Assembly (NCBI GenBank): GCA_016710765.1
Contig: JADJUJ010000010.1
Location: 186,001-250,000 of the forward strand
Length of the DNA: 64,000 bases
Reading direction: 5' to 3'
Source of the DNA: Lewinellaceae bacterium
Lineage (GTDB): Bacteria; Bacteroidota; Bacteroidia; Chitinophagales; Saprospiraceae
Shown: positions 43,221-53,467 of the stretch, piece by piece
How positions within the stretch are numbered: the stretch's first letter is position 1
Layout of the letters: each line of letters begins with the position of its first letter
Program-made: the position numbers and the translations under genes
The notes under the pieces: model-generated
Told to the model about the DNA's origin: nothing
What the model saw: the letters and a program-made list of their open reading frames with translations, nothing else
The model's database searches: none

Positions 43221-45891
43221 TTGAAAAAAAATTTAGACAAGTTTTTTTACCCCGGCAGCATTGCTGTTTTTGGCGCCACGGAAAAACCGGGTAAGCTGGG
43301 GCAAGCGGTATGGCAAAACATAGAAAAGGCCGGCTTTAACGGCGCCTTGTACCCCATCAACCCAAAGTACAGCAAGTTGGGCGAAAGGCCCTGCTACAGC
43401 CGCTTGAAGGATTGCCCGGAAATACCCGACCTTGTCGTCATCGCAACACCCGCAGCAACAATACCCGAAATCCTTAAAGAATGCGGGCAAAAAAAAGTCG
43501 AAAGCGCGTTGGTGTTGTCGGCTGGCTTTCGGGAGGCAGGAGAAGCCGGACAAAAACTGTTTGCCGAATTACAGGCCCAAGGTAAAAAACATGGTGTTCA
43601 CATCATCGGCCCCGATTGCCTTGGGTTACTTACTCCATCCGTCGGGCTCAATGCCAGCTATGCCACCGGTATGCCCCCCAATGGCCGGGCTGCCTTCATT
43701 TCCCAAAGTGGCGCCCTGGGCGCAGCGATTATCGATTGGGCCATTGAAAAATGTAGGCTTCAGCCACTTTGTTTCTCTGGGCAATATGGCCGACGTAAAT
43801 TTTGCCCACCTTATCGATTATTTCGGCTCCGACAACCGAACTTCCTGTATCCTCATTTATATGGAAGACCTGGGCAATGCACGGAATTTTATCAGCGCAG
43901 CGAGGGCTTTTTCCCGCAGCAAACCCATTCTTCTGCTCAAATCTGGCGCCAGCGTGGAAGGCGCCAGGGTTGCCCAACTGCAATCCGGGGCACCCACAGC
44001 AAACGATGCCGTTTACGATGCCGTTTTTAAAAGGGCTGGGGTAGTGCGGGTACAAACCATACAGCAGCTCTTTGACGCCACACAGGCAGTAGCCACCCAG
44101 CCATTCCCAAAGGGCCGACGGTTGGCGATAGTCTCCAATGCCGGCGGACCAGCTGTTATTGCAACCGACGCATTGATTCAAAAAGGCGGCTCACTGGCAG
44201 TACTTAGCGCTGAGACCATTTCACACCTCGACAAACAACTGCCTGCCTACTGGAGTGGCAGCAATCCGGTTGACATTCCGGGCAGTGGAAGTCCGGAGCA
44301 GTTTCGCGCTGCCATAGAGGCTTGTCTGTTCGATCCAAATGTCGATGGCGTACTGGCCATACTTACCGCGCAGAGCAATTCCGATGCGGAAACAACCGCG
44401 AGATTGGTGGTTGAAACATCAAAAAAAATCCACCAAAAACCGGTATACGCCAGCTGGATGGGCATGCAGCACATGAAAAAAGGGCGCGTGGTGCTTGAAC
44501 AGGGTAAGGTGCCCTGGTATCCCTTCCCCGAACGGGCGGTTACCACGTTTATGCACATGGTCAATTACAGGGAGAACCTGGAAATGGTGTATGAAACCCC
44601 TTCCGATTCACCCATCGAATTTGATGATATCCGAAAAGCGGATGCCCGGCAAATTATCCAAAATGTATACCACGAAGAGCGGCGTGTTTTATCGGAATCC
44701 GAAAGCAAACAATTGCTGGCCTGCTATGGTATCCCTGTCAACACTGGCCATCTGGCTACCGATGAGGACGGCGCGGTTGCGCTGGCCAGCGCAATGGGTT
44801 ATCCTGTTGCCCTAAAAATCGAATCCCCCGATATTCGCCATAAATCCGAAGTGTACGGTGTCCGGCTGGGCATCGAATCCGAACAAGGCGTTCGGCAGGT
44901 ATACCGTTTTTTGCTACAGAACGTGGCCACAAAACGACCTGATGCAAGGCTTATCGGGGTAAAAGTGGAAAAAATGGTGCCTACCAGCCATGAATTGCTC
45001 ATTGGCGCCAGTAAGGATCCAGTTTTTGGCCCCGTCATTGTTTTTGGTTTTGGTGGCATTACCACCGACATCTGGCAGGACCGCGCCATTGGCCTTCCTC
45101 CCCTCAACATGGCTTTGGCCAGCCAAATGATTCGAGGCACCCGCATCGCCCGGCTCCTGCAAGGCTACAGGAACCTGCCGGCCGTTCCACTGGAGTACCT
45201 GAAAAGCATTCTGGTTCGCTTTGCATACCTGGTTATGGACCTGCCGGAATTGCAGGAATTTGAGATGAACCCTTTCGCCATGGACGAAAGCGGTGGCATT
45301 GCACTTGACGCGAGGGGAAGCCTGGAGAATCCCGCCCCACAACCGCGAAAACCTTACGAACACCTCAGCATATTACCTTACCCTTCCCAATGGATGCGAA
45401 CGGTGCAACTCCGCAATGGCCAGCCGGTATTGCTGCGGCCTATCCGCCCGGAAGATGAAGCCATGGAAGCCCGGCTGGTGGCGGAAAGTTCCCGGGAAAG
45501 CCTCTATTTTCGCTTTTTTGGGTACATCTCCGAATTGGACCACAATGTATTGGCGCGATTTACACAAATCGACTACGACAGGGAAATGGCCATCGTAGCA
45601 CAAACGACACTGGAGGAGGAAACCAAACTGATTGGCGTAGTACGGATTGTTGGCGACGGCTGGCATGAAAGCTGCGAATACGCCATTCTGGTAGCAGATG
45701 CCTGGCACGGACAAGGCCTGGGTGGTATCCTCACCGATTACATCGTCGAAATAGCCCGATCACAAGGGTACCTCAGTATTACCGCCAGTTTTTTAAAAAC
45801 CAACGGCGCCATGCGGCGCTTGTTCAAGAAAAAGGGCTTCAAACTGAAGTCCGGCCCCGACGAGTCAGATTGGGCAGAACTAAAACTATGA
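43221..45891 (+). CDS. ADP-forming acyl-CoA ligase-like protein fused to GNAT acetyltransferase (Pat-like), frameshifted at an A run
   Basis: The full unit is about 890 residues. CoA-binding domain (FFYPGSIAVFGATEKPGKLG, residues 9-125) and ligase-CoA domain (SQSGALGAAIIDWAIE), then ATP-grasp_5 (FGPVIVFGFGGI) and a C-terminal GNAT domain (WHGQGLGGILTDYI). The frame breaks at the A run 43747-43751, rejoining at NVGFSHFVSLGNMADVNF. At the position where ADP-forming ligases carry the phosphohistidine (SHTGS), this protein reads LQSGAPTANDAVY, so the histidine is absent. That is as described for Salmonella Pat, a lysine acetyltransferase. I infer a protein acyltransferase. It follows the HDAC-like gene by 45 bp. 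Confidence 0.85.
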
Positions 45892-45892
45892 T

Positions 45893-45900
45893 TACTTTTG
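45893..45900 (+). promoter_or_regulatory. -7 box TACTTTTG for the GldM-like gene
   Basis: An exact TAnnTTTG match immediately after the Pat-like stop codon, with TTGGG about 20 bp upstream (45870), 48 bp before the ATG at 45948. Confidence 0.65.
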
Positions 45901-45947
45901 GTCCGAATTTTGCACGTTTAACTTCATTCTCAAATAAACACAACACC

Positions 45948-47063
45948 ATGTCTTTTTGCAAGAATATATCTGTTGCGACAACAGCATTTCCGCTTCTTTT
46001 TTCTATTTTTTTGCTGAGTTGGTCGCCTCAACAAATTGACGCAAGCATTCTACACAGCGCCCTTATTACTCAGGACACCACCCCTCCGGCCCCCACTGCC
46101 ATTGTCATTAAGGCAGAACCCAATCCCGCCATGCCGGATGCCAAACCCGGAACCCTGTTTGCTGGCATCGACAATATCATATCCCTGGATATTCCGAAAG
46201 GCGTCAACCCCGATAACATACAAGTGCAATTGGATGGCGGCAACGTTCACAAACTTGCTGCCGGACGCTATGTGATCACCCTTGAAAAACCAGGTGCAGT
46301 AGCCATCAATACCTTTTTGGTAGAAGGTAACAACAGGAAGTTTATGGGAGGAGCTTTTTTAAAGTCGAAAATGCACCAGCGGACGAAGCACGGGATATGC
46401 CAGAAGCAGACAAAGCCTCCTTGCAAGCCGAAAAAGGCGCTGAAATTGGTGGTGTTTCGGATGTTATGCTCAAAAGCGGAGAGAAAGTATCCATTGAAAG
46501 CGACCATCACAACATCCTTTATTTCGGCATGGAGACGCCTATCACGCTCTATGTTCATGGTTATGACCTCAAAAAATGCACCGCGCGGCTGATTGGAACC
46601 GGTACCATGACTGGTGAGGAAGGTCATTATCGGGTAGGTAAATCCGACCGGAACGAAGTGGATATTGAAATTGCATTCGACAACGAAGGCACCGAACAAA
46701 TTCTGACCCGCCAACATTACCGGATAGAAAACCTGCCTGATCCCACCATGTTTTTTGCCAATAAAAAATCGGGTGATATTACGAAAGAACAACTGTTGGG
46801 AGGCACGGTGCTGCAGGCCGTGGAATGATCTCTATTTCAAGCCTGAAGCGGAAATCATCACCTACTCTGTTACCATCGTTGCTCCCGACGGAGAAACCAA
46901 CATCTACAATGTTCGGGGCGCGGAACTCCCCGCCAATGTACAGCGTTTGTTCAAGTACCTTGCCGAAGGAAGCACCATTTTCTTCGACGATATACAGGTG
47001 AAATGCCCCGGTGACCAATCCGCCCGAAACCTGCGCGGAGTGGTACTCACCCTTAAAGGTTAG
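45948..47063 (+). CDS. GldM C-terminal-domain-like periplasmic protein (D3-D3-D4 arrangement), frameshifted twice
   Basis: The protein is about 371 residues across two frame breaks. The first is at the TTTTTT run 46355-46360 (rejoining FKVENAPADEARDMPE), the second near 46822-46826 (VE to NDLYFKPEAE). A signal peptide replaces the inner-membrane anchor of true GldM. Two D3-like Ig segments (AGIDNIISLDI and HHNILYFGMETPI) are followed by the D4 segment YRIENLPDPTMFF and a C-terminal RNLRGVVLTLKG. GldM links the T9SS motor to the outer-membrane ring. Without the anchor this protein cannot be the motor itself, and it may bind its partner or modulate it. Own promoter at 45893. Confidence 0.75.
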
Positions 47064-47183
47064 CCGTGTCGCAAACACCTTTTTACAGCGATCTGTAGAA
47101 GGGATGGAAAATTTTGAGGAACAGGAAAATGCCCGGACAGCCAAAGTCTCGGGCATTTCTTGGCAGTACAGTCGAAAAAAAAC

Positions 47184-47191
47184 TACCTTTG
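47184..47191 (+). promoter_or_regulatory. -33/-7 promoter (TTGG, 20-bp spacer, TACCTTTG) of asnS
   Basis: The -7 box matches TAnnTTTG exactly, with TTGG at 47160-47163. It lies 40 bp before the ATG at 47231, and this is the best promoter match in the window. Confidence 0.7.
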
Positions 47192-47230
47192 CGGCCCTTT
47201 TTTATTGATGTATTAAACGAGTCCCTACGG

Positions 47231-48678
47231 ATGAAACGTACAAAAATTGCCGCCCTGCTTGCCACCGAACCCATTGGAAGCGAAATATTGGTGCAGGGCT
47301 GGGTAAAATCTTTAGAAACAACCAGTTTATCGGACTGAATGACGGCTCCTGTGGTCGCAATCTCCAGGTTGTTGTCGATTTTGAAAACACTGATCCCGCC
47401 TTGATGGATCGCATCAAGTTTGGTGCCGCCATTGGCGCCCGCGGCGAACTCATTGCTTCGCAAGGTAAGGGCCAAACCGTGGAGTTAAAGGCGCAGGATA
47501 TCGTCGTTTATGGCGACTGCAATCCGGAGGAGTACCCGCTGCAGCCCAAGAAACAAACACTTGAATACCTGCGGGAAATCGCCCACCTGCGTTTCAGAAC
47601 CAATACATTCGCAGCGGTATTTCGTGTCCGGCATGCCCTGGCATTTGCCATCCATCAGTTTTTCAACGACCGCGGCTTTTTCTACATCCACAGCCCCATT
47701 ATTACTGGAAGCGATGCAGAAGGCGCCGGTGAAATGTTTCGGGTGACCACGCTTCCCTTCGATGGCCCTCCACGCAATGAGGCCGGGGAAATTGATTTTA
47801 AAGAAGACTTCTTCGGACGCTCCACCAACCTTACTGTTTCTGGACAGCTGGAAGCCGAACTGGCAGCCCTGGCCCTGAGCGAGGTGTACACTTTCGGACC
47901 CACTTTCCGGGCCGAAAACTCCAACACCACCCGCCACCTGGCAGAATTCTGGATGATCGAGCCGGAAGTTGCCTTTGCCGACTTGCAGGACAACATGCAA
48001 CTCGCCGAAGACATGCTTCAGTATGTCATCAAATACGCCCTGAAACACTGCGCTGAAGACCTCGCACTGCTGGAAGAACGCCTGATTGAGGAAGAAAAAT
48101 CGAAGCCACAGGACCAGCGTTCTGAAATGGCCTTGACAGAAAAACTCCATTTTGTGACCGGCAACGAATTTGTCCGGCTCACCTATACCGAAGCCATCGA
48201 TATTCTGCGCAACAGCAACCCCAATAAAAAAGGCAAATTTCAATACAAAATTGAAGGATGGGGCGCCGACCTTCAGAGTGAGCATGAGCGCTACCTGGTT
48301 GAAAAACATTTCAAAAAACCCGTCATCCTGACCAACTACCCCGCGGCCATCAAAGCGTTTTACATGCGACAAGATGAGCCCAGGGAAGATGTTCCGGGCC
48401 CGACAGTATCGGCTATGGACATCCTGTTCCCCGGTATTGGCGAGATTGTAGGCGGATCGCAGCGGGAAGAGCGCTATGATCGGCTCGTGCAGCGCATGGC
48501 TGAAATGCACATCCCGGAAGAGGAAATGCAATGGTTTTTGGACACCCGCCGCTTTGGTTCCTGCCCACATGCCGGTTTCGGACTAGGCTTTGAGCGTCTG
48601 GTGCTGTTTGTAACAGGCATGTCTAATATTCGCGACGTGATTCCATTCCCCCGATTCCCGGGCAGTGCTGAGTTTTAG
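47231..48678 (+). CDS. asnS: Asparaginyl-tRNA synthetase, frameshifted near residue 28
   Basis: The sequence aligns by eye with E. coli AsnRS throughout: GWVKSL, YDG-like NDGSC, YLREIAHLRFRTN, RVRHALAFAIHQFFNDRGFF, TASDAEGAGEMFRV-like and GIGEIVGGSQREERYD, ending DVIPFPRFPG. It is about 482 residues, against 466 in E. coli. The frame breaks at 47311-47316 (CTTTAGAAACA), where one missing base restores VKSLRNNQFIGLNDGSC. The enzyme charges tRNA-Asn and is normally essential, so a real null allele would be surprising unless GatCAB compensates. It has its own promoter at 47184. Confidence 0.93.
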
Positions 48679-48694
48679 ATGAGATTAGCCAATT

Positions 48695-48702
48695 TATCTT
48701 TG
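48695..48702 (+). promoter_or_regulatory. -7 box TATCTTTG for the 48757 gene
   Basis: An exact TAnnTTTG match 55 bp before the ATG at 48757, with no distinct -33 box. Confidence 0.55.
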
Positions 48703-48756
48703 TGCGCTTGGTTTTCCGGCTTTTGTTTACATTAGCCTCCAATAAAACCAACTGCC

Positions 48757-49524
48757 ATGGGATACCTGAACCTTTGGGCCCGAACTCATCGCTTGCCGGC
48801 GCGACTATTGATCACCCTTGGGCAAGTTGCCCTGGCTTTTTTGTGCCTGCTGTTGGGTGGTTTGTTCTTTGATGAAGGCATTCAGCTGCCGCGCATGCTG
48901 TTTCCAGCCAGCATATTGGTGTTTGCAGCCGGAACCATTGCATATCCTTTTCGGCGCAAGGGAAACAATTACCATACCCGTCGCCGGGTTTTCGACCATA
49001 TCTTGTTGCTAAGTTCCATCAGCATGACCCTGGTTTTGGGCAATTACGCAGAAACATCAATGCCCATCAGCACCCAGCTGGCTGCCCAAAGCATGGAAAA
49101 AGCACCCAGCGCCTACCCGGAAGCACAGGCCAGCATTGCCGTGAGCCACAAGGAAATGCGGCAAAATGTGATCAGAAAAGCCATAAAAGGGCTGTTCCTG
49201 AAACCAGCCCACCAAATCCGGGCAAATGTACCCGACAGGTCCACCAGAGTATTGTTTATTGTCCTGACCATTCTCGGTATTGCAGCCCTGCATTTCGGTA
49301 TCGCCATTTTGGCCTGCAGCATCGCCTGTTCCGGCGCAGAAGCGCTGGCCGTCATTTTTGCTATTGTTGCCAACGCAGGTATGGTGTTTGGCGTTTTCGC
49401 TATCCTAAAAGCATTGTACCCCGATATGGACACCGGGCCGCGTGTACTCACCAGCATTGGGCTCGTGATTGGGACAGCGATCTTGCTGTTGCTGATTTTA
49501 GGAGCTTTTTTAGTGCTTAAATAA
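48757..49524 (+). CDS. Uncharacterised membrane protein (255 aa)
   Basis: I do not recognise the family. About 5-6 hydrophobic spans are visible: two N-terminal (residues 17-37, 44-62), one near residue 90, and two to three in the C-terminal half (LFIVLTILGIAALHFGIAIL, AVIFAIVANAGMVFGVFAIL, IGLVIGTAILLLLILG). The central soluble loop contains RQNVIRKAIKGLF and is probably cytoplasmic. The gene sits downstream of asnS with its own promoter. There is no evidence for a specific function. Confidence 0.75.
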   Translation: MGYLNLWARTHRLPARLLITLGQVALAFLCLLLGGLFFDEGIQLPRMLFPASILVFAAGTIAYPFRRKGNNYHTRRRVFDHILLLSSISMTLVLGNYAETSMPISTQLAAQSMEKAPSAYPEAQASIAVSHKEMRQNVIRKAIKGLFLKPAHQIRANVPDRSTRVLFIVLTILGIAALHFGIAILACSIACSGAEALAVIFAIVANAGMVFGVFAILKALYPDMDTGPRVLTSIGLVIGTAILLLLILGAFLVLK

Positions 49525-49589
49525 ATGCCCCGATTTGTGACTTTTGTCATGAATCGCGTCAAAAAGGTAAAATAGGGAGAAAAATAAAA

Positions 49590-49597
49590 TATATTTG
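49590..49597 (+). promoter_or_regulatory. -7 box TATATTTG for the RsbW-like gene
   Basis: An exact TAnnTTTG match, 182 bp upstream of the 49779 start. The long 5' leader holds no ORF. Confidence 0.5.
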
Positions 49598-49778
49598 CCC
49601 TTACCCCTTGCGCGGAGTGTTACCAAAATCTTAAATTGCAGTGTTTTCTGTAATCCTTCCATGAACATTCGCACCGAATACCCCTTTTTCTCTTTTTAAT
49701 CGGTTGCCTTCCGGCGTTTGAGACGCTCGAGTTGAAGCGTAAAAACAAATCTGTATTTGTTTAATTACACCCTTGCGA

Positions 49779-50204
49779 ATGAGCGATTTGCACACGAATT
49801 TGATATTCCCATCCAACCTTGAAAACGTAGCACAAGTCGAATCCTTTGTTGACGCTGTAGTATCCCACTACCAGCTCGACTCTGGTGTGCACGGAAACAT
49901 GTTGGTAAGCCTTACTGAAGCCGTTACCAATGCCGTTCGGCATGGAAATCAGGGCGACTGCAATAAGCACGTTTCTATTTCTCTTCGCCGGCAAAAAGAC
50001 GCCCTGTCGATCCGCGTTTCTGACGAAGGCCCCGGCTTTAACCCCGATGTGATTCCCGACCCAACTACCTGCAGCGAGCGCATAGAGCAATGTGGCGGTC
50101 GCGGGCTGTTCCGGATGCGCCATCTCAGCGATGAATGCCGCTTCATGCGTGGTGGCTCCGTAGTAGAAATGCGGTTCCGACTGGGATGCAAAGCGGAGCT
50201 TTGA
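49779..50204 (+). CDS. RsbW-like anti-sigma factor ATPase (HATPase_c)
   Basis: The ATG at 49779 (MSDLHTN) is preferred over the TTG at 49773. The 141-residue protein has the single GHKL ATPase fold of serine/threonine anti-sigma kinases: LTEAVTNAVRHGNQ (N-box), DEGPGFNPDVIPDP (G1) and GGRGLFRMRHLSDEC (G2). It could phosphorylate an anti-anti-sigma factor. No partner STAS gene is visible. ybeY follows after 4 bp, so they probably form an operon. Confidence 0.85.
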   Translation: MSDLHTNLIFPSNLENVAQVESFVDAVVSHYQLDSGVHGNMLVSLTEAVTNAVRHGNQGDCNKHVSISLRRQKDALSIRVSDEGPGFNPDVIPDPTTCSERIEQCGGRGLFRMRHLSDECRFMRGGSVVEMRFRLGCKAEL

Positions 50205-50208
50205 TCCT

Positions 50209-50661
50209 ATGCAATTTCCAGAATTACCCCTAGACACGCCGGAAGATCCGGTAAACTTCTATTGGGAAGATGTAGCATTTGACCTTCCCAATGCCGCCTC
50301 GCTAGCTACCTGGCTGGAGCAAGTTGCTACGGCAGAAAGTAAACCATTGTTCGATCTCCAGGTGGTTTTTTGCTCCGATGAACATCTCCGGCAAATCAAT
50401 GTAGAACACCTGGACCACGATTATTATACCGACATTATTACCTTTCCTTATGCCGAGGATGTTGTACATGGCGACCTGTTCATCAGTGCCGATCGCGTTC
50501 GCGACAATGCCGCTACCCAGGGTGTTGCTTTCGAGCAGGAACTGGCCCGGGTTATGGCGCACGGGGTATTACACCTCTGCGGATACGGCGACAAAAGCCC
50601 CGAAGAAGTGGTAATCATGCGCGCCAAGGAGGATCATTACCTTCAAATGCTGAACCAGTAG
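50209..50661 (+). CDS. ybeY: Endoribonuclease YbeY (rRNA maturation factor)
   Basis: The 150-residue protein has the family zinc site VMAHGVLHLCGYGD, the HGxLHLxGY-type motif (about residues 114-127). The YTDIITFPYAE segment in the middle is typical. YbeY acts in 16S rRNA 3' end maturation and ribosome quality control. The third zinc ligand is normally a His in GYDH, but here the segment is GYGDKS, as seen in many Bacteroidota members. It starts 4 bp after the RsbW-like gene. Confidence 0.92.
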   Translation: MQFPELPLDTPEDPVNFYWEDVAFDLPNAASLATWLEQVATAESKPLFDLQVVFCSDEHLRQINVEHLDHDYYTDIITFPYAEDVVHGDLFISADRVRDNAATQGVAFEQELARVMAHGVLHLCGYGDKSPEEVVIMRAKEDHYLQMLNQ

Positions 50662-50683
50662 CAGGCCATCCGGCCTTGATGCG

Positions 50684-50691
50684 TATCTTTG
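50684..50691 (+). promoter_or_regulatory. -7 box TATCTTTG for the YwqG-like gene
   Basis: An exact TAnnTTTG match 26 bp before the ATG at 50717. Confidence 0.55.
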
Positions 50692-50716
50692 TCGGGAACT
50701 TACTTTTCCATTCGCT

Positions 50717-51502
50717 ATGGCCCTTACCTTTCAGCTCCCAGCCGACATGGAGCCCTTTCGGGAACAACTCCTTCAAACCAAAAGGTCCTTTATCCGGGCA
50801 GAAGCCGGCCCTGAGGCCGATACTACGCCCTGGCAAAGCAAAATTGGTGGCATACCCTATCAAACCACAGAAACTGGTTGGCCCGAGAGCCCCGACGGAA
50901 CCCCGCTTATCTTTTTGGCCCAACTCAATTTTGCTGAAATGCCCGCGCTGGCCCCATTTCCGGAAAAAGGAATCCTCCAGTTTTTTATTTCCGACGATGA
51001 CTTGTACGGCATGGATTTCGACGATGGCGAAAACCCCGACACCTTCCGCGTGCTGTTCTACCCTGAACCGGTGATGGAGCCACGGAAATTGAAAAAAGTG
51101 GCTTCCCGAACCGAAATTGACTTGTTGCCACACCACCCTGAAATTGCTTACCCCCTGCAATTTCGACTGGAAGAAGAAGTTGTGCCCATGACCGACTACC
51201 AGTTTTACCAACAATTCGGCGCAGGTTTTTTCCGGCAGTTCGGCGAGCAGGAATGGGGTATTGCCAATACTTTCGGCCGTGCCGTCAGGGCAGAGGGGCA
51301 TAAAGTCGGCGGTTATGCCTATTTCACACAGGATGACCCCCGAAACCCGGAAGATCCCATGCTGCTGCTGCTGCAAATTGATTCAGACGAAAAAATGGAT
51401 TTGATGTGGGGCGACATGGGTGTCGGCCACTTTTTTATCCGGGAAAAAGATCTCCTGAACAAGGATTTCAGCAGGGTGCTGTACGATTGGGATTGCCTGT
51501 AA
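50717..51502 (+). CDS. YwqG family protein (DUF1963)
   Basis: The 261-residue soluble protein has the DUF1963 signature: KIGGIPYQ, then LIFLAQLNFAEMP, FPEKGILQFFISDDD, and near the C-terminus LLLLQIDSDEKMDLMWGDMG and HFFIRE. The B. subtilis homologue YwqG belongs to the same family, which is widespread but of unknown function. It has no signal peptide. An alternative start at 50676 is rejected because it precedes the promoter box. Confidence 0.85.
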   Translation: MALTFQLPADMEPFREQLLQTKRSFIRAEAGPEADTTPWQSKIGGIPYQTTETGWPESPDGTPLIFLAQLNFAEMPALAPFPEKGILQFFISDDDLYGMDFDDGENPDTFRVLFYPEPVMEPRKLKKVASRTEIDLLPHHPEIAYPLQFRLEEEVVPMTDYQFYQQFGAGFFRQFGEQEWGIANTFGRAVRAEGHKVGGYAYFTQDDPRNPEDPMLLLLQIDSDEKMDLMWGDMGVGHFFIREKDLLNKDFSRVLYDWDCL

Positions 51503-51525
51503 ACGGCGGACGTTAGTCTTTGAGG

Positions 51526-52574
51526 TTAGAAATCCCGCAGATTGGTACCGATACCAACGTGAAGTACGCCACCAGCCAAATGGTACGCAGCGTAGCCAAC
51601 ATCAATCCGAAACTTGCTGATTTTCACCCCTATCCCACCAGAAAAGCCAGCCAGGCTTCGGTAGTTGTTTACCGAAAGTTCTCTCCGCCGCAGGTGATTA
51701 TAGCCTAAACGGATACGGAACGATTCGTTGGCGCCCAACAAAAACTCTCCGTTAAAAATAAAGTGCCGGAAGAAGTTATCAATGCCCGGGTTTCCTTTCG
51801 ACTGCTGTGTATCGCCGCCAAACAGCAGCACGGAGTTATCCTGTGCATTGGGATCGTCGTAACGGATTTGCCACTGGGTAAGGTGATGCGCTATAACCGA
51901 AAACCGGAATGGCATGTAGCGAAGTCGTTTGCTGAACCCGATCTGCATATCGGAGGGCAGCGATTCTTTTTACCGTTGTACGTCGCCAATTGGGTGCCAT
52001 AGTTCCGCAGTACCAGCGCCGCCGTGAAGCGCCTGGCAGTGTCGCAGTACATCAGCCCGGCGTCGGCCGCGAGCCCGGAGGCTTGGTATACATCGAGTGT
52101 AGATACAGCAAACCGGACATTCAATCCGAGGGAAAAACGCTCGCTCAGTTGCCTGGCGCCGCCCAGGGTAAAGGCTGTTTCGGAAGCCTTGATACTCCCC
52201 AGAATGTTCCCAAACTCGTCGGCCTGCTTGATGTCGCCATAGCTCATGTATTGCAGTCCACCGTGTACAGTAAAGCCAATTTTAGGCAAATAGTGCGCAT
52301 AAGCAGCATACCCATGCTGGATGTCGGTGAGAAAAAAATTATGGTTAAAACTCAAATGCCCAGCCATACTGGGGTTGAGCGCTGCGGGATTGGTGGCAGC
52401 AAAAACCACATCATCGTCCTTTACCGCAATTTGAATGCCGCCAAGGGCGGTAATTCTGGCGGAGGGCGATAAAGACAGAAATTGGAACACATGCTGTCCG
52501 CCAGTTACCTGAGCCCTCACCGGGCTCGCCAACAGAGCAATAAAGCTCGCTAAGAGGAGTATTATTCGATTCAT
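51526..52574 (-). CDS. porQ: Type IX secretion system protein PorQ, frameshifted at an A run
   Basis: The N-terminal signal (ASPVRAQ) is followed by GGQHVFQFLSLSPSARITALGG, the PorQ hallmark, and an OmpP1/PorV-like barrel. The frame breaks at the run complementary to 51967-51971, and one more A restores NGKKESLPSDMQIGFSKRL into the C-terminal part ending GTNLRDF. The total is about 349 residues. PorQ is an outer-membrane protein working with PorZ in the T9SS attachment complex that fixes cargo at the surface. Its presence fits the T9SS sorting tails of proteins in this window. Confidence 0.82.
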
Positions 52575-52680
52575 ATCGTCGTTTTGGCTGTGCCTACTGC
52601 AAAGGTTGACGATAAAATCCGTAATCGGGCTGCCTGAGAAAGAAAAAAAGGCAAAAAAGCGCTCAATTAAGGCTTAACCA

Positions 52681-53286
52681 TTACTCTTTTTTCCAGATAG
52701 TCCGACAGTTTCCCATGATACAATCCGCTTTGCGTACCAGTTCGCCTTGCTCATCGTATTCCCGGAGCTCGCCTTGTTCGCCGGAGAACCCTTCACCGTC
52801 GGGAGCATAGGTACCCTCTGCTTTTTTGTTTCCGTTTTCGTAATACTCCACGAACGGGCCATTTTCCTCATTGTGAACAATGGTCACCTGTTCCTCCAAC
52901 TGACCATTGGGATAATACCGCAAACTGAGTCCTTCCATGGCGCCATCAACAAATTGCTGTTGAATCACCAGGTTCCCCTTTTCACTGTATTTTTGAAAAG
53001 CACCGTCTAAAACGCCGTTGCGATAATGTTCCAGGCTTTCTACTTTGCCGCTTGGGTAATAGAACCGGCGCTCACCCTGAAGGGTATCATTGACATATGT
53101 TGCTGTTTCAGCCAAGGTGCCATCGTCGAAAAACCGCTGATAAAGACCATGTTTGGCCCCATCCTTTTTCCGCCGCTCAAACCGCTCCTTCTGGCCCAAA
53201 TCGTTTTTTTGTTCCACCGTATCTATGGTACAGGCGCCGAGCATCAGAATCAGCAAAAAAAGAACAGTATGGGATAATATGCGCAT
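52681..53286 (-). CDS. MORN-repeat (YwqK-type) lipoprotein
   Basis: I set the start at ATG 53286 (MRILSHTVLFLLILMLGAC), which gives a lipoprotein signal with Cys near residue 19. The longer ORF from 53394 lacks a signal. Tandem MORN_2 repeats follow: GLYQRFFDDGTLAE, GERRFYYPSGKVESL, GAFQKYSEKGNL and GLSLRYYPNGQLEE. Family members are sometimes annotated as YwqK antitoxins, but these repeats mostly serve as structural surface modules. About 200 residues, surface-anchored. Confidence 0.85.
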   Translation of the reverse strand: MRILSHTVLFLLILMLGACTIDTVEQKNDLGQKERFERRKKDGAKHGLYQRFFDDGTLAETATYVNDTLQGERRFYYPSGKVESLEHYRNGVLDGAFQKYSEKGNLVIQQQFVDGAMEGLSLRYYPNGQLEEQVTIVHNEENGPFVEYYENGNKKAEGTYAPDGEGFSGEQGELREYDEQGELVRKADCIMGNCRTIWKKE

Positions 53287-53467
53287 GGTTGGGTACAAGT
53301 TAATGAACCCAGGATAAACGCCCGGTGCAGGATAAAAATTATGCTTCGGGCGCGCCTTTCGGTTACCCAGTGATATTTTTGGCCTTGGGCTCACTCCCTA
53401 AAAAGAGTGGCGCCGTTGATTTAACGACGCACAACCAAAGCCCATAACCCAATGGCTAAATCCCAGC

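Noticed and set aside
43740..43760. Programmed ribosomal frameshifting in the Pat-like gene
   Set aside because: Similar breaks occur in a dozen unrelated genes, with different homopolymers and no conserved slippery-plus-structure arrangement, so sequence error is simpler.
47485..48570. A 361-codon minus-strand ORF opposite asnS
   Set aside because: The plus frame is unmistakably AsnRS; the antisense frame is a by-product.
52681..53286. YwqK-type antitoxin of a toxin-antitoxin pair
   Set aside because: No toxin gene is adjacent, and the lipoprotein signal points to a surface MORN-repeat protein.
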